64,000 nucleotides of DNA from NCBI GenBank assembly GCA_011250595.1, contig JAANMP010000016.1:1-64000 (forward strand). Reading direction: 5' to 3'. The notes under the pieces were generated by a model. It had not been told where the DNA came from, did not search any database, and was given only the letters and a program-made list of their open reading frames with translations. This DNA comes from Bacillus sp. MM2020_1 (GTDB lineage Bacteria; Bacillota; Bacilli; Bacillales; Cytobacillaceae). Positions 1 through 7,557 of this stretch are shown piece after piece. Numbering within the stretch: position 1 is the first letter of the stretch; the number at the start of each line of letters is the position of its first letter. The translations under genes and the position numbers were made by a program.

Positions 1-2
1 AA

Positions 3-317
3 TATGAAAAAAGGTTAGTGTTAGAGGAAAGAAAAAATACATTATCTTCTTTGAGAGAGATATTAATTAGTTTTGATAAAGATATTATAAAAACAAGGAA
101 TACACTCGCGCATGTGCAAGAGAAAAAAGATGAGTTAGGAATTTCTTACTTGGAAAGCTTAAATAGAAATGGTACTAATATAATTCTTGATAATGATAAG
201 TATATTGAGATTAGGCAAATGTTACGAAAACATGGGGTAAATTTAAATGAAATAAAAGAAAGGTTTGCATCGTTTTCATTGGAAGAGGCAGCGCCTTCAA
301 TAAAAAGTGGGGAGTAA
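3..317 (+). CDS. C-terminal part of a hypothetical protein with a HEPN-like R-N-x3-H motif (partial)
   Basis: The reading frame is open from the window edge, so this is probably the tail of a longer protein; a GTG at 18 has only a poorly spaced AAAAAGG before it. The visible part is charged and helical. It contains TRNTLAH, in which Arg (codon at 96) and His (codon at 111) are separated by four residues beginning with Asn. That is the layout of the catalytic motif of HEPN RNases. It ends with an acidic, Ser-rich tail. No family can be named because the N-terminus is missing, and the motif could be chance in a helical protein. Nothing downstream for 300 bp looks co-transcribed. Confidence 0.5.
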   Translation, partial: YEKRLVLEERKNTLSSLREILISFDKDIIKTRNTLAHVQEKKDELGISYLESLNRNGTNIILDNDKYIEIRQMLRKHGVNLNEIKERFASFSLEEAAPSIKSGE

Positions 318-474
318 TTCCGTAGAGAAATTAGTACAATAACTACCCAGTAAAAAACTAGCTACACTCATGTATACCTTATTTAAAAATATTTAAAAAG
401 AAAATGCATCATTTAGAGGAGAATCTCCGTTATTGTAGAGGGGACATCAGGTGCTATTTAACAAGGTTAGTAAT

Positions 475-514
475 CAAATGCCTTTTCTCATTTTAGAATG
501 GGAAAAGGCATTTG
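475..514 (+). terminator. Strong stem-loop, probable terminator
   Basis: CAAATGCCTTTTC at 475 pairs with GAAAAGGCATTTG ending at 514 around an AT-rich loop. The T-tract after it is short (acatttttgt). It lies downstream of the partial gene and just before the putative left end of the IS66 remnant. Confidence 0.55.
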
Positions 515-570
515 ACATTTTTGTATGGTAAAAAGTAAGCCCGTATTCAAACAACGCATATAAAAATAGC

Positions 571-612
571 AGCACCTCCGGTACTATAAACATATCAATT
601 TAAGGAGGTGCT
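571..612 (+). promoter_or_regulatory. Hairpin sequestering the Shine-Dalgarno of the IS66 tnpA-like ORF
   Basis: AGCACCTCC (571-579) is perfectly complementary to GGAGGTGCT (604-612). The 3' arm is the ribosome binding site of the ORF starting at 619. In a read-through transcript the site would be paired and hidden, as known for transposase genes of other IS families; that role here is inference. Confidence 0.55.
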
Positions 613-618
613 TTTCAT

Positions 619-813
619 ATGCCACAAGAAAAACTTACAATTGTCCCCGTTTCATTACATCCTGAAAACAATAGTACAGCTGCAACAATTCCAGCAGCAC
701 TTTCCTCAAATCCTACTTGTACGATCAAAACAGGCGACGCTGAAATCTCCTTCTTTAACGGCATCGATGAGCGCATCATTCAAACGGTCATGAGGGAGTT
801 GAAAAATCCGTGA
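619..813 (+). CDS. IS66-family TnpA-like accessory protein, N-terminally shortened
   Basis: 64 residues. The ATG follows TAAGGAGGTG with good spacing. IS66 TnpA proteins are normally about 100-130 residues with an N-terminal helix-turn-helix. Here only the C-terminal part is recognisable: a V-P-V segment, a Pro/Thr linker, then a beta-strand pair ending in a short helix (around DERIIQTVMREL). The DNA-binding half is missing. The stop codon overlaps the start of tnpB as GTGA at 810-813, the usual translational coupling in this family. Probably non-functional or at most regulatory. Confidence 0.5.
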   Translation: MPQEKLTIVPVSLHPENNSTAATIPAALSSNPTCTIKTGDAEISFFNGIDERIIQTVMRELKNP

Positions 814-1184
814 AACACGATTATACAAGCGTAAAAAACATTTACATCATTTGCGGTAAAACAGACATGAGAAAAGGCATTGATGGATTAGCCACACTGA
901 TTCAAGATTCCTTTGAACTGGATCTATACGGTGATTCCATTTTCTTATTTGCAGGGTGGAGTAAAGATCGCTATAAATGTTTGTATATCGATGGTGATGG
1001 CTTCGCCATACTTTATAAACGTTTGGATAACGGCAAACTGCAATAGCCTAAAGATGAAAAGGAAGTCCGCAATCTTTCACAACAGGAGTTGCGCTGGCTC
1101 CTTGAAGGGTTATCTATCCAGCAGCCAAAGGCGATTCAATCGTCATTATTTTTTAACAGAGCCTTTATTAGTAAAGGAGGTTAA
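810..1184 (+). pseudogene. IS66-family tnpB, interrupted by an in-frame stop
   Basis: The first 78 codons, from GTG at 810, read as a typical IS66 TnpB (TDMRKGIDGLA near residue 20, then LFLFAGWSKDRYK-like, DGDGFAILYKRL and NGKLQ). A TAG at 1044-1046 stands where the family usually has Trp after Leu-Gln. The same frame continues with normal TnpB C-terminal sequence (LSQQELRWLLEGLSIQQPK) to TAA at 1182-1184. A single TGG-to-TAG change explains the break. The intact protein would be about 124 residues. No tnpC follows. Confidence 0.75.
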
Positions 1185-1281
1185 TTTGTTAATATGACAG
1201 AATACAGAAATAAAGAAATAAGGAACTGCTAAAATAAGCTATAATAGGCTCTATAAAGAGAGTAGTAGGAGTGACGAATAA

Positions 1282-1515
1282 ATGTATTTAACAATAGAGG
1301 AAACGGCTGATTATTTATCTGTATCTGTACCATATGTGGAGAGTTTAATTTTGCAAGGAAAAATACGAGTTTTAAGTGACGGTGAAGGTGAAGTTTTGAT
1401 CTACAAAGATCAGTTCAAGACACATTTTGACCAGCTTGAGAAATATAAAATTTTAGTAGAGCAATTGGCGAATGAACCAATTCCGGAAGATAAAGATATT
1501 AAAGATGAGGACTAA
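1282..1515 (+). CDS. Excisionase-family small DNA-binding protein
   Basis: 77 residues. The N-terminus, MYLTIEETADYLSVS, is the winged helix-turn-helix start shared by excisionase/MerR-like HTH_17 proteins: a helix, then a recognition helix around residues 12-28. It is followed by a short wing and a charged C-terminal helix with EKYKILVEQLANEPIPED. Such proteins bind DNA as recombination directionality factors or small regulators. No integrase or partner is visible. The terminal part is duplicated as a remnant about 300 bp downstream. The ATG follows AGTAGGAGTGACGAATAA, with GGAG about 10 nt before the start. Confidence 0.6.
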   Translation: MYLTIEETADYLSVSVPYVESLILQGKIRVLSDGEGEVLIYKDQFKTHFDQLEKYKILVEQLANEPIPEDKDIKDED

Positions 1516-1824
1516 GGTTTTTACCTCTTTTTTAAAAATATATAGTTCGAATAAAAAAGGGGATATACAATAGGAAAAAATTTTTTCTAAAACGTTAACA
1601 AAGCTATTTTATAATAATTTAGGGTTAACATTATTATTTATAAAAAGACAACATACAGGACATTCCACAAAATAGGAATATATTTTTATCAACACATTTT
1701 TATATATATTGCGTTAAATTTTAGGGGTTTATTCCCACTAAGAGTTTTGTCTCGCATTTGAATACAGTAGTTTCATGGATTCGAGGGTTTTATCCCAAGG
1801 TTAACTGTAATATACACAAATTAT
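1516..1824. other. AT-rich non-coding stretch
   Basis: Between the excisionase-like gene and its degenerate copy I see no open frame of note, no clear terminator and no recognisable repeat. The base composition is strongly AT-rich, which fits decayed accessory DNA. Confidence 0.4.
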
Positions 1825-1944
1825 CTAATCTATAAAGAACAATTCAGCACCCACCTAAAACAAATGGAAAAATACAAACAACTCATCGAAGAAATCCTAA
1901 ACGAACCCATTCCAGAAAGCATCGACGTAAAGGACGAGGATTAA
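1825..1944 (+). pseudogene. 3' remnant of a paralogue of the excisionase-like gene
   Basis: From CTA ATC at 1825 to TAA at 1942-1944 the sequence encodes LIYKEQFSTHLKQMEKYK and then a tail ending NEPIPESIDVKDED. This lines up along its whole length with the C-terminal 40 residues of the intact protein at 1282-1515 (LIYKDQFKTHFDQLEKYK ... NEPIPEDKDIKDED). There is no start codon or 5' half upstream. It is the tail of a diverged second copy. Confidence 0.7.
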
Positions 1945-1970
1945 TCTTTAGTAGTTGGCGCCATTTAGAT

Positions 1971-2049
1971 GGTGCCTGACACCATTCGTGGACAAATCTG
2001 TGAATTTGTCCATACGGGGTGGATGCAGTGGGATGGGGTGCCTGAAACC
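1971..2049. repeat. GGTGCCTGACACC palindromes flanking a GGACAAAT hairpin
   Basis: GGTGCCTGACACC (1971-1983) is a near-perfect 13-bp palindrome; a one-base variant, GGTGCCTGAAACC, is at 2037-2049. Between them GGACAAAT and ATTTGTCC (1990-2011) form a hairpin. The 13-mer recurs at 8415-8427, so it is a dispersed small element in this genome. Confidence 0.55.
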
Positions 2050-2064
2050 AATTGGAGGTGAAGT

Positions 2065-2439
2065 ATGGAAAATGTTTTTATGAAAAGGGTCTATGAGCCC
2101 TACGACGAATCGGATGGATGCCGTATTTTAATTGACCGCTTGTGGCCGAGGGGGATTTCGAAAGAAGCGGCGAAGCTTTCGTTTTGGCATAAAGACCTAG
2201 CTCCTAGCAACGAACTGCGGAAGTGGTTTTGTCATAAGCCTGAGTTATTCGAAGAATTTCGTCGCAGATACCTTGATGAGCTTCGCACGGATGAACAGAA
2301 GCGAGAATATATACTGGAAATCTTTGAAATGGCAGCGCAGGGCCCAGTAACACTCTTATATGGAGCAAAGGACCTGGTACATAATCACGCATTGGTATTG
2401 ATGGAGGAGCTAAGAAGATTAGCCGGGATGGAACGATGA
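2065..2439 (+). CDS. DUF488 family protein (YeaO-like)
   Basis: 124 residues, full length for the family. Recognisable family segments are KRVYEP at the N-terminus, ILIDRLWPRGISKE around residues 21-34, WHKDLAPSNELRKWFCHKP around 41-59, and a C-terminal VTLLYGAKDLVHNHALVL. DUF488 proteins are small cytosolic proteins of unknown biochemical role, sometimes linked to stress or nucleic-acid binding. The ATG is preceded by TTGGAGGTGAAGT. The gene stands alone and converges on the minus-strand YitT gene, with a tandem repeat array in between. Confidence 0.85.
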   Translation: MENVFMKRVYEPYDESDGCRILIDRLWPRGISKEAAKLSFWHKDLAPSNELRKWFCHKPELFEEFRRRYLDELRTDEQKREYILEIFEMAAQGPVTLLYGAKDLVHNHALVLMEELRRLAGMER

Positions 2440-2442
2440 AAT

Positions 2443-2704
2443 AGGAGTGATGTCCGGTGTATGGTGCCCGTGAAGGCTGAAAAAATGGATGAATGGTAAT
2501 CATAGGAAGTGTATGATACCCGTTAAGCGCAAAAAATCTCCTCCACGGTAACTAGTCAAAGCGACTAGTGCCCGTGAAGCATAAAAAATCACTTCAACGG
2601 TTACTAGTGAAGACGACTAATGCCCGTGAACCCTAAAAAATCTCCTTCACGGTAACTAGTCAAAGCGACTAGTGCCCACCAACCATAAAAATTAACCAAA
2701 CGGG
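2443..2704. repeat. Five-unit 52-bp tandem array of alternating hairpins
   Basis: Units begin near 2443, 2495, 2547, 2599 and 2651, exactly 52 bp apart. The last three are close copies and the first two are degenerate. Each good unit holds ACTAGTC-AAAGC-GACTAGT (a 7-bp stem) and a second potential stem, CCGTGAA ... TTCACGG, across the unit boundary. The array fills the convergent space between the DUF488 and YitT genes and closes with GCCC ... GGGC near 2674-2705. It may act as a bidirectional terminator or a repetitive extragenic element. Confidence 0.75.
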
Positions 2705-2717
2705 CATCAGTTCCCTA

Positions 2718-3548
2718 TTAATCTCTGCGGAAACGGCCCATCACTTCCATCGTCTGCATTATGTTTACAAAAGCTTTCGGATCTACCGTTCTAATCGCAT
2801 GTTTTGTTTCATTTAATTCGTATTTAGTGATCACCGTGGTTAACACCTTTTTAGGCATGTGTGTGTATGCACCTTCTGCATCCGTTACCGTAACGCCGCG
2901 AGCATGCAAATGGATTAGCGCATCCGTAAGCTCTTCAAACTTTTCCGTCACAATCGTTATCGTTAATTTATTTTGGTTTGTGTACACCATGTCAACGGCA
3001 CGGCCAGACACATAAATCGCAATAATCGTATAAAGTGTGATCCCCCATCCAAAAATCAGTCCGGAGGTCCCCACCACTAAAAAATTCATACAAATGTTTA
3101 AAAAGCCCACCTGAAAGTTCCTTTTTTTCGCCAGCGTGAGACTAATAATGTCGGTTCCGCCAGTCGAGCCTCCAATCCGAATGATAAGGCCAACTGCAAT
3201 ACCATAAAGAGCCCCTCCAATGATGGAAGAAAGAAGGATGTCTTTGCTAATGGCGTGAATGGGAATAAATTTCATACTCATTGATAAAACAAAAACAGCA
3301 TAGCCTGTCAGCAAAATGAATTTTTTTCCCAAGTATTTTACTCCTAATAGAAATAAAGGAATATTGATAATCAAAATAATCGACCCGGTATTGATATCTA
3401 AAAAATGGTGAATAAAGAAGGCGATACCCGTGACCCCACCGGATGTTAATTGATGGGGAATAAGAAAGGTGTTAAAGGCAAACCCAAATAACATGGAACA
3501 AAGTCCAATGACAATCATTTGAAAAAACAATCGCAACAAGAGGAACAC
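2718..3548 (-). CDS. YitT family membrane protein with C-terminal DUF2179 domain
   Basis: 276 residues. About five or six hydrophobic segments (residues about 5-25, 45-65, 70-90, 105-125, 145-180) form the YitT membrane domain, with NTFLIPHQLTSGGVTGIA and IRIGGSTGGTDIISL as family signatures. A soluble DUF2179 domain (about 195-270) follows, with RGVTVTDAEGAYT and KKVLTTVITKYE. Function is unknown; the family is common in Firmicutes. The GTG at 3548 has its AGGTG overlapping it; the TTG at 3539, six bases after GAGGTG, is an equally good start. The gene ends next to the 52-bp repeat array. Confidence 0.85.
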   Translation of the reverse strand: MFLLLRLFFQMIVIGLCSMLFGFAFNTFLIPHQLTSGGVTGIAFFIHHFLDINTGSIILIINIPLFLLGVKYLGKKFILLTGYAVFVLSMSMKFIPIHAISKDILLSSIIGGALYGIAVGLIIRIGGSTGGTDIISLTLAKKRNFQVGFLNICMNFLVVGTSGLIFGWGITLYTIIAIYVSGRAVDMVYTNQNKLTITIVTEKFEELTDALIHLHARGVTVTDAEGAYTHMPKKVLTTVITKYELNETKHAIRTVDPKAFVNIMQTMEVMGRFRRD

Positions 3549-3608
3549 CTCGATCTTTTAGTGGTGCTTTCATGGTTTATTTTGTCCGAAGGGTAGATAG
3601 TTTATTTT

Positions 3609-3638
3609 CAAAAAAAAACGCCCTTCAAATAAGGCGTT
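3609..3638 (-). terminator. Rho-independent terminator of the hemolysin III gene
   Basis: On the minus strand AACGCCTT ... AAGGGCGTT is followed by a run of eight to nine T (the A-run at 3610-3618). It lies just after the stop of the hemolysin III-like gene. Confidence 0.8.
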
Positions 3639-3646
3639 ATAAAAAA

Positions 3647-4294
3647 TTAAATTACGTAAAGGAAAACGGTTAAAAAATGAGCCATACTCCCAAGCAATAT
3701 AAAGATATGAAAAATCTCATGGAAGCCCATGTATTTTGACTTTAAAAACTTAGGCTTTGCTCCGTAAATGACCCCGCCAATTGTATAAAAAATTCCCCCA
3801 AGAATGAGTAAAAATAAACCAATCGGGTTTAAGCTGCCCGTTAGAGGCGAGAAGACAAATACAATCATCCAGCCCATTGCTAAATACAGGGCAGTAGAAA
3901 TCCAGCGCGGGCAATTAAACCAGACCATTTTAAAGACAACCCCGCTAATCGCAATCCCCGAGATAATCGAAAAGAGAATCGCGCCTATTTTTCCGTTCAG
4001 GCTTATAAAACAAAAGGGTGTGTACGTACCGGCAATTAAAATGAAAATCATCGAATGGTCCAGCCTCCGTAAAAACGCAATGACTCGATCCTGAGCAATC
4101 ACCATGTGATAGGTGGCTGAAGCGGAGTAAAGCAAAATCATACTAACCCCGAAAATAATCACCGCAGTAATGGCAGTCGGTGAATTAGTCGTCGCTGCCG
4201 CCTTGATAACCATCGCAAGGAGCCCGACAAAAGCTAAAACGGCCCCGGCTAAATGGGTTAGTCCATTGATTGGTTCGCGAATGTAATTGTTCAT
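3647..4294 (-). CDS. Hemolysin III family (PAQR-like) integral membrane protein
   Basis: 215 residues with about seven hydrophobic segments, the size and topology of the bacterial HlyIII/PAQR family. Family residues visible: EPINGLTHLAGA at the N-terminus, SATYHM around residues 60-65, LDHSMIFILIAGTYTPF around 78-94, and a terminal FHEIFHIFILLGSMAHF with the conserved His residues that bind zinc in characterised PAQR proteins. Despite the name, hemolytic activity is not expected; the physiological role is unclear. ATG after GGGAGGCAATTAAA. Monocistronic, with its own terminator. Confidence 0.88.
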   Translation of the reverse strand: MNNYIREPINGLTHLAGAVLAFVGLLAMVIKAAATTNSPTAITAVIIFGVSMILLYSASATYHMVIAQDRVIAFLRRLDHSMIFILIAGTYTPFCFISLNGKIGAILFSIISGIAISGVVFKMVWFNCPRWISTALYLAMGWMIVFVFSPLTGSLNPIGLFLLILGGIFYTIGGVIYGAKPKFLKSKYMGFHEIFHIFILLGSMAHFLTVFLYVI

Positions 4295-4362
4295 TTTAAT
4301 TGCCTCCCAGTATTACATGTAGTTTTAATAACTACTTACAATAATACTCATATATCACCATC

Positions 4363-4391
4363 TAGTCAATGCCTATATCTTAAGGTATAAT
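4363..4391 (+). promoter_or_regulatory. Probable sigma-A promoter of the DUF1836 gene
   Basis: TAGTCA (4363-4368), a 17-bp spacer, then a perfect TATAAT (4386-4391). Transcription would start near 4398, which argues for the ATG at 4425 over the one at 4407. Confidence 0.55.
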
Positions 4392-4424
4392 AAAAAAATA
4401 ACGACAATGAACGGGGTTAAACGA

Positions 4425-5015
4425 ATGGAAAATATCCAACAAATTATTGAGAAACTCAGCTTAGATGTAGGCTTAGCTTTAGATGAGATTCCACAAATAG
4501 ATTTATACATGGACCAAGTGATTCAGTTGTTTGAAAATAAATTCAACGAAACGAAACGGTATGAAGACGACAAGGTTCTCACCAAAACGATGATTAACAA
4601 CTATGCAAAAGGCAAACTCATTTTTCCAATCCAGAATAAGAAGTATTCAAAAAAGCACCTCATCCTGATGAGCTTGATTTACCAATTAAAAGGGGCACTT
4701 TCCATCAATGATATTAAAGTGACACTTCAAGGGATTAATCAAAAAATTATCAAAGAGGAGATGGAGTTAGAGTCCTTTTATTCTAGTTATCTGAATTTAA
4801 CACGACAAAATGTCGAGGATTTTAAAGCTGACATTTCGGAAAGGGTAAAGGATGTGAAGGAAGAGATTACTGAGGATGAAAAAGGAAACTCAGCCGATCT
4901 TGAACAGGTGTTAATGATTTCTTCACTTGTTCATATGAGTAATTTATATCGGAAAGTCGCCGAAAAATTGGTTGATGACATGACTGTAGAAAAAGAAGGA
5001 AAGCGTCACAAATAA
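4425..5015 (+). CDS. DUF1836 domain-containing protein
   Basis: 196 residues from the ATG at 4425; an upstream ATG at 4407 would lie only about 9 nt from the predicted transcription start. Residues about 25-130 carry the DUF1836 pattern: QIDLYMDQVIQLFE, LTKTMINNYAKGKLI, then PIQNKKYSKKHLILMSLIYQLKGALSINDI. This looks like a MerR/HTH-like helical domain, and a regulatory role has been suggested for the family, but the function is unknown. The C-terminal 60 residues are acidic and helical. The gene converges on the beta-helix gene, overlaps its end by 10 bp, and shares a terminator hairpin with it. Confidence 0.8.
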   Translation: MENIQQIIEKLSLDVGLALDEIPQIDLYMDQVIQLFENKFNETKRYEDDKVLTKTMINNYAKGKLIFPIQNKKYSKKHLILMSLIYQLKGALSINDIKVTLQGINQKIIKEEMELESFYSSYLNLTRQNVEDFKADISERVKDVKEEITEDEKGNSADLEQVLMISSLVHMSNLYRKVAEKLVDDMTVEKEGKRHK

Positions 5016-5027
5016 TTGTTGACGCTT
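5001..5027. terminator. Bidirectional terminator inside two overlapping gene ends
   Basis: AAGCGTCA (5001-5008) pairs with TGACGCTT (5020-5027), followed by TTTCGTATTTTT on the plus strand. The stem lies within the last codons of both convergent genes. Confidence 0.65.
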
Positions 5028-6565
5028 TTCGTATTTTTAATGGAAATATCTTCGACTCCTAAGCCGATATCAATCTGCTTGGGCGCGGAATTTCGGCTTA
5101 TCACATCATTAATTTGAATAGAATCCGCTCGATTTTCGCCTCCGAAAATTTTAATATCACTTCCAGCCTTTCTAAAATCGCGAAAAGAAATATTATGCAA
5201 GACAATATTTCTGGCCCGATATTGTACAGCAATTACCGGGTAGCCTTTGTAGTCATAATCTGGATCACCAATTAAAGTAAAATGATTAATCACAACATTT
5301 TTATAAGCGGAGATCACCATTCCACGCGGTGTAGAGTCTTTATATAACCCAGTAAAAACCGGAGCGAGGGCTACCAGATGGGTGGCGCAAATATTGTAGG
5401 CCGTTCGTGATTCAGGGTCTGTACTTTTGTGATGTCCGATATGACGGAAGTTAAACGAACGGTTATCGTTGACAGAAATATGTCCGACAATTTGTACATT
5501 GGAGGCGGCTGAGGAATTTTCGTGCCCTTTTATTTCCACCCCGCCAAAACACCGAGCTGAAGAATTATTGACAAGCAAAACATTCCTCGAACCGTCATCA
5601 ATCTCAATCCCGTTCGAATTCGAAAAGCCCTTTCGGTGGGCACGTCCACTGGGGTCGCACATATGAGAGCGGGAGATGAAAATAAAATCACTGTGATGAG
5701 TGGTGATCCCATCGTCGCCGAAGCCATAGCCATTTAAATTATCGAGCCAGACATACTTGCTGCCACCGCGGGCACGTAAGCCGTCGCCCGCATAATTGTA
5801 CAAAGTCGATGAGATATCAAAGCAATGCAGCCCCGGATTTATCCCTTCAACATCCTTAACCCAGCCAAAGGTCACATTTGCATACGTTAAGCAGCTCGAA
5901 TGATTTCCCCATGTACTTGTTTTCGCAGCATCGCCAAGCCTCTCTACATTCCAGTCCAAACTTAGGGCACCGACGAATAGATGATGGTTTCCTCTCCAAT
6001 GATTCGTGTTTGTGATCAGTCTGGTGCCTTTTTTAGCCGAATCATGAAGTTTTATGGTCGTTACACCTTTTCCCGCTCCAACTAGAATGGTCCATGACGG
6101 CAGCCGAATTTCCTTCGTAATAAATACTCCTTCGGGTACAACTACTTTCACTCGGCCAGTGCCAATCGCTTTTTTAAAAGAATGGGTATTATCCGTTTTT
6201 CCATCGCCAATGGCCCCGAAATCTACAACATTGACCTCTTTCACCACATTATTTTCTAAATTAGAATATTCCTCATCTAATAGGCTTTTCCAATCAGGAA
6301 AAATGTTCCCATCCGTACCCACCTTGATTTTAACTTGTTCACTGGAAAACGAACGAGTGGATAATGGTCGAAAAAAAGCCTCCGTCACTTTTTGATATAA
6401 AGACTTTGAAGGTGCAGAATGCGGGCTAAGAGGAATCTCTTTTCTTCTAAATTGTTTAAATAGTTTTTCTGTTTCCTGCAGGGCACTTGTGATGTCTACC
6501 TGCTGGTCCGCTAATTGTTTAAGCAAGGCACCGTTTTTTCTTGGATCATGATATTTGTCTAGCAA
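5006..6565 (-). CDS. Right-handed beta-helix (pectate lyase 3 superfamily) protein
   Basis: 519 residues. Residues about 1-90 are a charged, probably helical region without a signal peptide. VNVVDFGAIGDGKTDNTHSF around residues 111-130 is the hallmark start of the Pectate_lyase_3/GH28-like beta-helix fold. It is followed by many short repeated strands (LFVGALSLDWN, GDGLRARGGSKYVWLDNLNGYGFGDDGITTHHS, FSNSNGIEIDDGSRNVLLVNNSSARCFGGVEIKG). DDG and GIEIDDG patterns resemble polysaccharide-active enzymes and phage tailspikes. The substrate cannot be told. Absence of a signal peptide suggests an intracellular or spore-associated protein, or leaderless release. The TTG start is supported by GGGGTGAG seven bases upstream. 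Confidence 0.75.
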   Translation of the reverse strand: MLDKYHDPRKNGALLKQLADQQVDITSALQETEKLFKQFRRKEIPLSPHSAPSKSLYQKVTEAFFRPLSTRSFSSEQVKIKVGTDGNIFPDWKSLLDEEYSNLENNVVKEVNVVDFGAIGDGKTDNTHSFKKAIGTGRVKVVVPEGVFITKEIRLPSWTILVGAGKGVTTIKLHDSAKKGTRLITNTNHWRGNHHLFVGALSLDWNVERLGDAAKTSTWGNHSSCLTYANVTFGWVKDVEGINPGLHCFDISSTLYNYAGDGLRARGGSKYVWLDNLNGYGFGDDGITTHHSDFIFISRSHMCDPSGRAHRKGFSNSNGIEIDDGSRNVLLVNNSSARCFGGVEIKGHENSSAASNVQIVGHISVNDNRSFNFRHIGHHKSTDPESRTAYNICATHLVALAPVFTGLYKDSTPRGMVISAYKNVVINHFTLIGDPDYDYKGYPVIAVQYRARNIVLHNISFRDFRKAGSDIKIFGGENRADSIQINDVISRNSAPKQIDIGLGVEDISIKNTKSVNNYL

Positions 6566-6690
6566 TCATTTCTCACCCCAATCATCAACATTCTTATTAA
6601 AAGTATTATGACATTTTTGGACGATAAATAATATTTACATTTTTGGGGGAAGATCTTTCTGAAATTACTTTGATAAAAGGAGATATTTAT

Positions 6691-7341
6691 TTGAAAAAAT
6701 TAACCAAGAAATTCACCGTATTGCTTATGTCTATTGCCTTAATTTTACCTGCTATTAGCGTGAAGGCAGCCCCGCCGCCACCTGTTCATCAGAAACCGGC
6801 ACTGAGCGAGTCTGCCTACCAGTTAAAGTTTAACTTCAGAAGACTTTGGATCGAGCAGGCCATTTGGACAAGAAGTTATATTGTTAGTGCCGAAGCAAAT
6901 CTTCCAGACCAAAAAATAGTCCTTGCAAGACTTTTGAAAAACCAAGATGAAATCGGAAATGCAATCAAACCATTTTACGGTAATGCGGCAGGAAACAAGC
7001 TTGCACACTTGCTAAGAGAGCATATCCTTCTTGCAGGACAAGTGGTCGAAGCAGCTAAGGCCAATAATCAAGCCCAGTTGCAAAAGTACAATAAAGCATG
7101 GTACAAAAATGCGGATGATATTGCAATATTTTTGAGTAGTGCAAATCCAAATTGGAATAAGAATGCATTGAAGCAGCTGCTGCATGCACATTTAAAGATG
7201 GTGACAGATAGTGCGGTTTCAAGATTGAAAAAGGATTGGAACGGAGATATTCGTGCTTTTGATGAAGGGGAAATCCACCTAATAAAAATTGCTGACGTCT
7301 TATCCGATGGAATCATCAAACAGTTTCCGCAGAAGTTTTAA
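6691..7341 (+). CDS. Secreted helical protein of unknown function
   Basis: 216 residues from the TTG at 6691, which sits after AAAGGAGATATTTAT; the longer frame from 6643 has no ribosome site. The N-terminus is a clear signal peptide: KKLTKK, a hydrophobic stretch, then VKA-AP as the likely cleavage site, followed by a Pro run. The mature part is all-helical with conserved-looking motifs LWIEQAIWTRSYIVSA, FYGNAAGNKLAHLLREHI, WYKNADDIA and a terminal IIKQFPQKF. I recognise this as a family common in Bacillaceae, often labelled with unreliable names, but I know no proven function. A terminator follows at 7391. Confidence 0.7.
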   Translation: MKKLTKKFTVLLMSIALILPAISVKAAPPPPVHQKPALSESAYQLKFNFRRLWIEQAIWTRSYIVSAEANLPDQKIVLARLLKNQDEIGNAIKPFYGNAAGNKLAHLLREHILLAGQVVEAAKANNQAQLQKYNKAWYKNADDIAIFLSSANPNWNKNALKQLLHAHLKMVTDSAVSRLKKDWNGDIRAFDEGEIHLIKIADVLSDGIIKQFPQKF

Positions 7342-7390
7342 TGGGATGATAGTTGACAGTTATTTTTCTGAAACAAAATAAATGATGAAA

Positions 7391-7420
7391 AGGGGCCAAT
7401 CTTAATTTTGGCCCTTTTTC
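7391..7420 (+). terminator. Rho-independent terminator
   Basis: AGGGGCCAA and TTGGCCCT form the stem, followed by TTTTTC. It lies 50 bp after the secreted helical protein gene. Confidence 0.85.
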
Positions 7421-7557
7421 CAATGATTTGCGATCGGTAAGCCCTGAATTTTTTGTGAACAGGGGGTAGCAAGTTCGTGTAATAGAATTATTTAGTTTAG
7501 GATGTAATTAGGATAATTGTGAGTAAAATTTTTTATTAAGAAGGGAGGAATTCACCC

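Larger units (their letters stand above)
535..1184 (+). mobile_element. Decayed IS66-family insertion sequence remnant
   Basis: Two overlapping reading frames match the accessory genes of IS66-family elements (tnpA C-terminal part and tnpB). The large DDE transposase tnpC is absent: after tnpB the sequence passes straight to an unrelated excisionase-like gene. GTAAGC at 535 resembles the GTAAGCG start of IS66 terminal repeats and may be the left end; no matching right end was found. tnpB carries a nonsense codon. The element is therefore immobile by itself. The family assignment rests on the tnpB match, the gene order and the GTGA overlap; the exact ends are a guess. Confidence 0.65.

Noticed and set aside
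2443..2704. CRISPR array
   Set aside because: The 52-bp units are contiguous, with no unique spacers, and have an internal hairpin pair; no cas genes are near.
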